A stretch of 10,479 nucleotides of DNA from Rhizomucor pusillus (lineage: Eukaryota; Mucoromycota; Mucoromycetes; Mucorales; Lichtheimiaceae): assembly GCA_900175165.2 (NCBI GenBank), contig FWWN02000558.1, positions 1-10,479 of the forward strand, in the 5' to 3' direction. The translations under genes were made by a program, and so were the position numbers. The notes under the pieces were generated by a model, which searched no databases, had not been told where the DNA came from, and saw only the letters and a program-made list of their open reading frames with translations. The first letter of the stretch is position 1, and each line of letters starts with the position of its first letter. Of the stretch, positions 6,560-10,479 are shown in pieces.

Positions 6560-9500
6560 AATGTGTGGTGGCGTACGAGATCACATTCATTTTGATCCTG
6601 GTGCCACCTATCATACAAATTCTCAGCCATGGTGTCCCTTACCTATTCGTGCTTGCAGTCCTCTTCTTCAACGCGAGCGGCACGGCCGGCTTTCAGATCG
6701 AAGAAATTATTCTCAACATCATGTTTCTGATACCATCCGCTATATTTTGCGGTCTGATTGCATACTTTTGCACATTATACAACAAGGCGTTGGAAGCTGG
6801 TGCGCCGCTCTACAGCAACGGAGTTGCCATCATTGCATCATTTGCATTCTTTGTTTGTGTATTCACGATCGCTTACACTCGCGTAAAATATCCTCGACTG
6901 TTCCTCGCATCACTGCAAGGTTTCCCCGTTCCGTTCTTCGCGCTGACACGTAACATATACGGCACATCCTTCAACGTCCTCAACATCGCCGGCATCGTCT
7001 ACCCAATCTTCATGGGCGCTGCTGTATCCTTTCTGGTGAACCTGTGCTTGTGGCCTGAGACTGCATCGAAAGGATTAGAGTAAGTTTCAATTACAGATAT
7101 TATTAAGGCTGGCGATAATTCATTCACCATTTTTTGCGCAGGTCATCTCTGGGAAAGAGTCTGACAGCATTGAACCAAGTTCTTCACTACCTCAGAGACG
7201 AGATGCACGGAGAGCCATTGACAAACGATGTATCTGTTTCTCGGGAGTTGCAACGCCTCAACGATGCTCTGCAAGCGTCCATTGATAAGATGCGCAAAGC
7301 ACAGAAGGAAGCCAAATATGAAATTGTCGTTTCACGCTACTCGCCACTCTGGTATAAACCCGTTGTGCGTTCCCTCGACAAGCTCGCAAAGCATATGCTC
7401 GGCATTTCATTGGCTGTTGAGCGTGTGAATCGGATCATGATTGAGAGCAGGATATCATCTCAGCTCGCAAACTCTGGCTCATCATCGGCATATCAATCAC
7501 ATACGCATGGACTTCGACATCGACACCAAGATACTATGGAGCACAAACGCCTTGATACCCCATCATCGTCTGTCCACAGAGCCGAGTACAAAAATCTATC
7601 GAGATTGCAACGCTCCTTGGAACCAATTATGCAACGTTTTATGAAAGCATGCACGGCAACTTTGCAAATGTTGGAAAAGGAGCTTGCTAGCGGCAAAGCT
7701 ATTCCAAAGCTACCAGATGATGGAAAATCCTCCCAGCCGCAACAGCAACAGCAACAACAGCAAAATACAGCGTTATCTGCAGCCTCTTTAGCGTCAGAGC
7801 AAACGATTGCCTCTGGACCGGCTGGAAAGCAAGAAGCAGATGTGAACGCTACCGAGCAGGATGAGGACTCTATTACCGATGATCTCGCGAGCGCACTGGA
7901 GCAATTCTGTCTGGATGCAGAAACAATTCTTTACAGAGAGTACCGCGACAAATTTGCTAGCCCGATGGAAGAGCACTATCTGATGTACACTATCAACTAT
8001 GCTCTAATGGCGTTTGGCAGGGAGCTTTTGGTGCTCGAGCAGCAGGTCCAGGAACTCTTGGCAAAAAGACCAGCAAAGTGTTGGCCTCGTATTTTCTTCC
8101 CTCGGGTGCCTTTGCATAAATGGCTGATCCACGATCGCAGGAACGGCGCTAGCCCGCGCGAACCTCAGGAACAGTTGGTGCTGGATCAACAGCAAGAATT
8201 GGAAAGACTAGCTACCCGCCACTCGGAAATGCATGCGGAATCCAGTGCCGGTGGAGGACAGCAACATCACCACTGTGGCGACGGCAAGGACGAAAAATCG
8301 TCAATTATCAGCCAGCCTGTCCCTCTGCACAACGTTCCTGGTCGGCATTTCTGGAATCATTGGCTTTTCCGCATCAACAAATGGCTCAAATACGGTCCTA
8401 CGCGCTACGCTCTCAAGTTTACTATCGTTATGGAATTGCTTGCCCTCATGGCCTGGTTACCGATCCCCGGTGTGAATGATCTCTATACGGTATGTAGTCA
8501 TATATATGTTTTTCTTACAACATGATTTGTTTCTAATAATCAATGATTTAACAGCGTAACCACGGACAATGGGCAATGCTGCATTCTATGGTTGTCTCAA
8601 ACTTTACTGTCGGTGCAACTGCGCAGCAGTGCTTCTACCGTGTTGTTTCAACCATCATTGGTGCTGTACTTGGCTACATCGTGTTGGTTGCAGGCAATCG
8701 CGACGAGAACCCATATGTAATTGCCGTGTTGATCCTTATTTTCCAAGTCATCCTGTGGTATATCTTCCTCGGTACAAAGTATCCGCGCATCGGTTTCATT
8801 TCCCTTTTGACCATGGCTGTCATCACGTCCACTGGCTACATGGATACGTACGACGAAAGATTGATTGATCCAGTTTGGAAACGTACGATCACTAGCATCA
8901 TTGCTATCTTTGTCACCATGGTGGTGGATCAGATTCTTTGGCCGGTGTGGGCGCGTCAGACAATGCGCAAGTCGCTTGCCAACCTGTTGCTTGAGACAGG
9001 TATCCAATATTCCAAGGTTGCGTCGCTGGTGTGCCAAGAAGATATGCATTCGTCCCGATATGTTGCTACAGCCCGGGATGTCGAGAGAGCAAACAAGGAT
9101 CTTAGACGCCAGCTTGGTCTGACTACCCAGATGCTTGGACTCGTTGCAACTGAGCCCAGACTGACCAAGGGACCTTTCCCAGCTTCAACCTATCGAAATA
9201 TACTCGACCTGGAAAAAAAGATTCTTTACTGGATTCAACATTTATACGAGGTGCAGAAATTAATCCCGTCCAATGTCCGTCGTGAAATCACGGTGCCTGT
9301 TAGTTTATATCGCAAAGACCTGGCTGCCGCAGTCCATTTGTATCTGTTTACGTTAGCTGGCTCGCTGCGCACCAAGTCGTCTCTGCCCGCTATGCTGCCT
9401 TCAGCCGAAGTTGCACGACAGGCCCTTCAGCATCAGCAAGGTCTGATTTGGCAAGATAGTTACCAACTCGTATGTGCGCAGCAGGGAGACAACAAGAGCC

Positions 9501-9649
9501 CTAACATGGAACCGCTGGTCTATTGGCATACTTACGCTGCAGGATCCGTGGAAATCATTATACTCCAAGAAGCAATGGGCCAATTGGTCGCAAATCTCAT
9601 GGGACAACATGTATTTTTAACAGCCACCGAAGACTGGATCAACGCATAA
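6496..9649 (+). CDS. FUSC / aromatic acid exporter-like membrane protein, BRE4-like (Brefeldin A sensitivity-related, DUF2421 type)
   Basis: Predicted integral membrane protein of 1008 residues from exons 6496-7079, 7142-8489 and 8555-9649, with GT-AG introns of 62 and 65 nt that keep frame. The layout is two membrane blocks divided by a soluble region. Block 1 has six segments at about 20-40, 46-64, 71-93, 108-127, 134-150 and 160-186. The cytoplasmic middle (about 190-615) is helical, charged and contains a glutamine run near 395-402. Block 2 has six segments at about 617-637, 648-665, 673-691, 698-716, 722-738 and 754-774 and includes RNHGQWAMLHSMVVSNFTVGAT, matching the family's typical N-x-GQWA...PTVGAT stretch. 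A long soluble tail (775-1008) fits the DUF2421/ArAE_2 C-terminal domain. Bacterial relatives export fusaric or aromatic acids; yeast Bre4 affects brefeldin A sensitivity. The substrate here is unknown. The start is the first in-frame ATG after TAA at 6442; its context is weak, so an unseen upstream exon is possible. Confidence 0.9.
7740..7763 (+). repeat. Glutamine-codon run (8 Gln) in the FUSC-family gene
   Basis: Eight consecutive CAA/CAG codons, preceded by Gln-Pro, encode a short polyglutamine run at about residues 395-402 in the soluble loop between the two membrane blocks. Mixed CAA and CAG codons make it less prone to slippage than a pure repeat. Length variation between strains would be expected. 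Confidence 0.9.
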
Positions 9650-9722
9650 TATTATTTTCAATCATTTACTTTTTTGTAGAGTATACCGTATGAAAAGCAT
9701 AACCTCTCAGCATCTCCTGTAT

Positions 9723-9728
9723 AATAAA
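9723..9728 (+). terminator. Probable polyadenylation signal of the FUSC-family gene
   Basis: An exact AATAAA hexamer lies 74 nt after the TAA stop (9647-9649), in AT-rich sequence that follows a T-rich stretch (9654-9677). This is the expected place and form of a fungal 3' end signal. Confidence 0.55.
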
Positions 9729-10043
9729 CATTTAATCATTCCCATCAACTCAAATGGATTTTTTGTCTTCGTCGGTAAATGAATTGTATGCATGACAGAC
9801 GGCGTTTGAATTGACGTTGGCTGGTGCGCGCGCACGCTGCATGAAAACTCGACGCATAATCGTCGTACCGAGATGTGCCGAGTACGAACGAATTCCTTGG
9901 AAGCTGAAGAAACAGAATTTTGCATCAAAGCCATACATTTAACTATGAAGTATAAGAGTAAAGGAATGAAGTTGGAGTGGTAGGACAATAACAAAAATTT
10001 TTCATGGTCATGTGATACCACCCTCCCCAAGAAATTGACAGAG
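9729..10043. other. Spacer with small open frames on both strands; no identified gene
   Basis: About 315 nt. A GC-richer island (about 9795-9900) is open on both strands: a minus-strand ATG-to-TGA frame of 62 codons (9938-9750) and a plus-strand frame of 48 codons between TGA (9793-9795) and TAA (9940-9942). Neither product is recognisable. On the minus strand a good acceptor-like TTTCTTCAG precedes the island, so it could be a last exon, but I find no convincing upstream exon. The island contains GTGCGCGCGCAC (9824-9835), a perfect 12-nt palindrome inside 14 nt of alternating purine and pyrimidine. The rest is AT-rich. Confidence 0.35.
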
Positions 10044-10479
10044 ATGCTCAGGAAAAACGTACAGTATCCAAAGGCTTTGTGGCGATCTAGAAAAATAACA
10101 AAAATACATACATTAACATCAACTTTAACAAGCAGGCTGTGCGGTAAAGAGAGCATATTTCACCGGAAGAACCTGGTCCTCAACGAGCTACAGTATGAGA
10201 ATGAGTTGTTGGAAGAACTTTTGACAGAGCTCCAAGAAAACGTAAAATTACAGTAGCCATGGTTGGAATACGCGTCCGTAAACTTGTGGGACCTAAGTTT
10301 CAAGTGTGATAATTATCATAGCTCTCATAGTCGACACAGAACCGGCTCTCACTGGGAAGGAGAAAAGGCTGCTACGACGCTGGACTTTGTCAAGTTGTCG
10401 CTCGCAGGCATGATCAATAAGCAGGATGGAAAACAGCCTTTAAGACTAGAAGAGGTTTACCCGACTTATGTTTATTCCT
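10044..10479 (+). CDS. Unrecognised partial coding-like frame: coiled coil, in-frame TAG, then open to the window edge
   Basis: Product not recognised. One plus-strand frame is open from the ATG at 10044 to TAG at 10254-10256, then open again for 74 codons to the window edge. Before the TAG, about 26 residues (NLVLNELQYENELLEELL and onward) have regular a/d heptad spacing with one Asn at a core position, typical of a coiled coil. After it the frame reads PWLEYASVNLWDLSFK, a His/Ser/Arg-rich patch, then TLDFVKLSLAGMINKQ and RLEEVYPTYVYS, a balanced composition unlike random sequence. The AT-rich part 10064-10135 looks like a 72-nt intron (GTATCC donor, CTTTAAC branch-like site, CAAGCAG acceptor) and its removal keeps frame. 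The TAG could mean a pseudogene, a sequencing error, readthrough, or that my exon model is wrong (for example a downstream exon starting after the AG at 10256). Minus-strand frames over 10257-10479 are broken by stops. Confidence 0.35.

Noticed and set aside
7740..7763. CAG/CAA run as a microsatellite or mobile-element scar
   Set aside because: It is in frame within a disordered loop, interspersed CAA and CAG, with no target-site duplication; an ordinary glutamine run.
8648..9049. Minus-strand frame of 133 codons
   Set aside because: Antisense to the second membrane block of the FUSC-family gene, which matches its family and keeps frame across its introns.
9707..10156. Minus-strand frame of 149 codons at the right end
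   Set aside because: Spans AT-rich spacer and the candidate coiled-coil exon on the other strand; low-complexity hydrophobic start and no family resemblance. A tiny GTATGT...CTAG segment of 25 nt within it looks like an intron but is too short.
10307..10318. Perfect palindrome TGATAATTATCA with two GATA cores as a regulatory site
   Set aside because: It lies inside the open coding-like frame (Asp-Asn-Tyr-His) and 12-nt AT-rich palindromes are common; no supporting context.

Overview
This is eukaryotic nuclear DNA, most likely from a fungus. Short introns (55-76 nt, except one of 295 nt) with GTAAGT/GTATGT-type donors interrupt the genes, spacing between genes is a few hundred bases, and the three recognisable proteins are ones fungi carry. 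The replication factor ends where the yeast protein ends and lacks the C-terminal HMG extension of animal versions. The membrane protein has the two-part architecture of the fungal BRE4-like family. The high intron density (11 introns in one gene) would suit an early-diverging, Mucoromycota-like fungus better than a yeast, but that is inference. I see no bacterial operon, IS element, CRISPR array, tRNA or rRNA.

Layout. (1) 1-1920, minus strand: ATP1, the alpha subunit of mitochondrial F1Fo-ATP synthase, in four exons; the last exon runs off the left edge, so roughly the last 40 residues are missing. Its 295-nt first intron holds a 33-nt dyad-symmetric element. (2) 1921-2475: a 555-nt divergent promoter region shared by ATP1 (left) and the next gene (right), with three CGCG cores spaced 10-11 nt apart just before the right-hand start codon. 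(3) 2476-5852, plus strand: a 12-exon gene for the replisome hub Ctf4/Mcl1/SepB (And-1/WDHD1 family), 890 residues; its first intron is best explained as a GC-AG intron. (4) 5853-6495: spacer with an unrecognised 86-codon ORF carrying a C-x2-C/H-x2-C pattern, then the upstream region of gene 5. (5) 6496-9649, plus strand: a three-exon gene for a 1008-residue membrane protein of the FUSC / aromatic acid exporter-like, Brefeldin-A-sensitivity-related family. (6) 9650-10479: a 3' end with AATAAA, a spacer with small open frames on both strands, and from about 10044 a coding-like plus-strand frame (coiled coil, then a 74-codon segment reaching the window edge) broken by one in-frame TAG.

The genes are not an operon or a pathway: oxidative phosphorylation, DNA replication and membrane transport simply sit side by side. 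The only shared control visible is the divergent ATP1/CTF4 promoter. I found no clear new multi-gene system. The points most worth a second look are the interrupted coiled-coil reading frame at the right edge, the helically phased CGCG cluster before CTF4, the GC-AG intron, and the palindrome in ATP1 intron 1.
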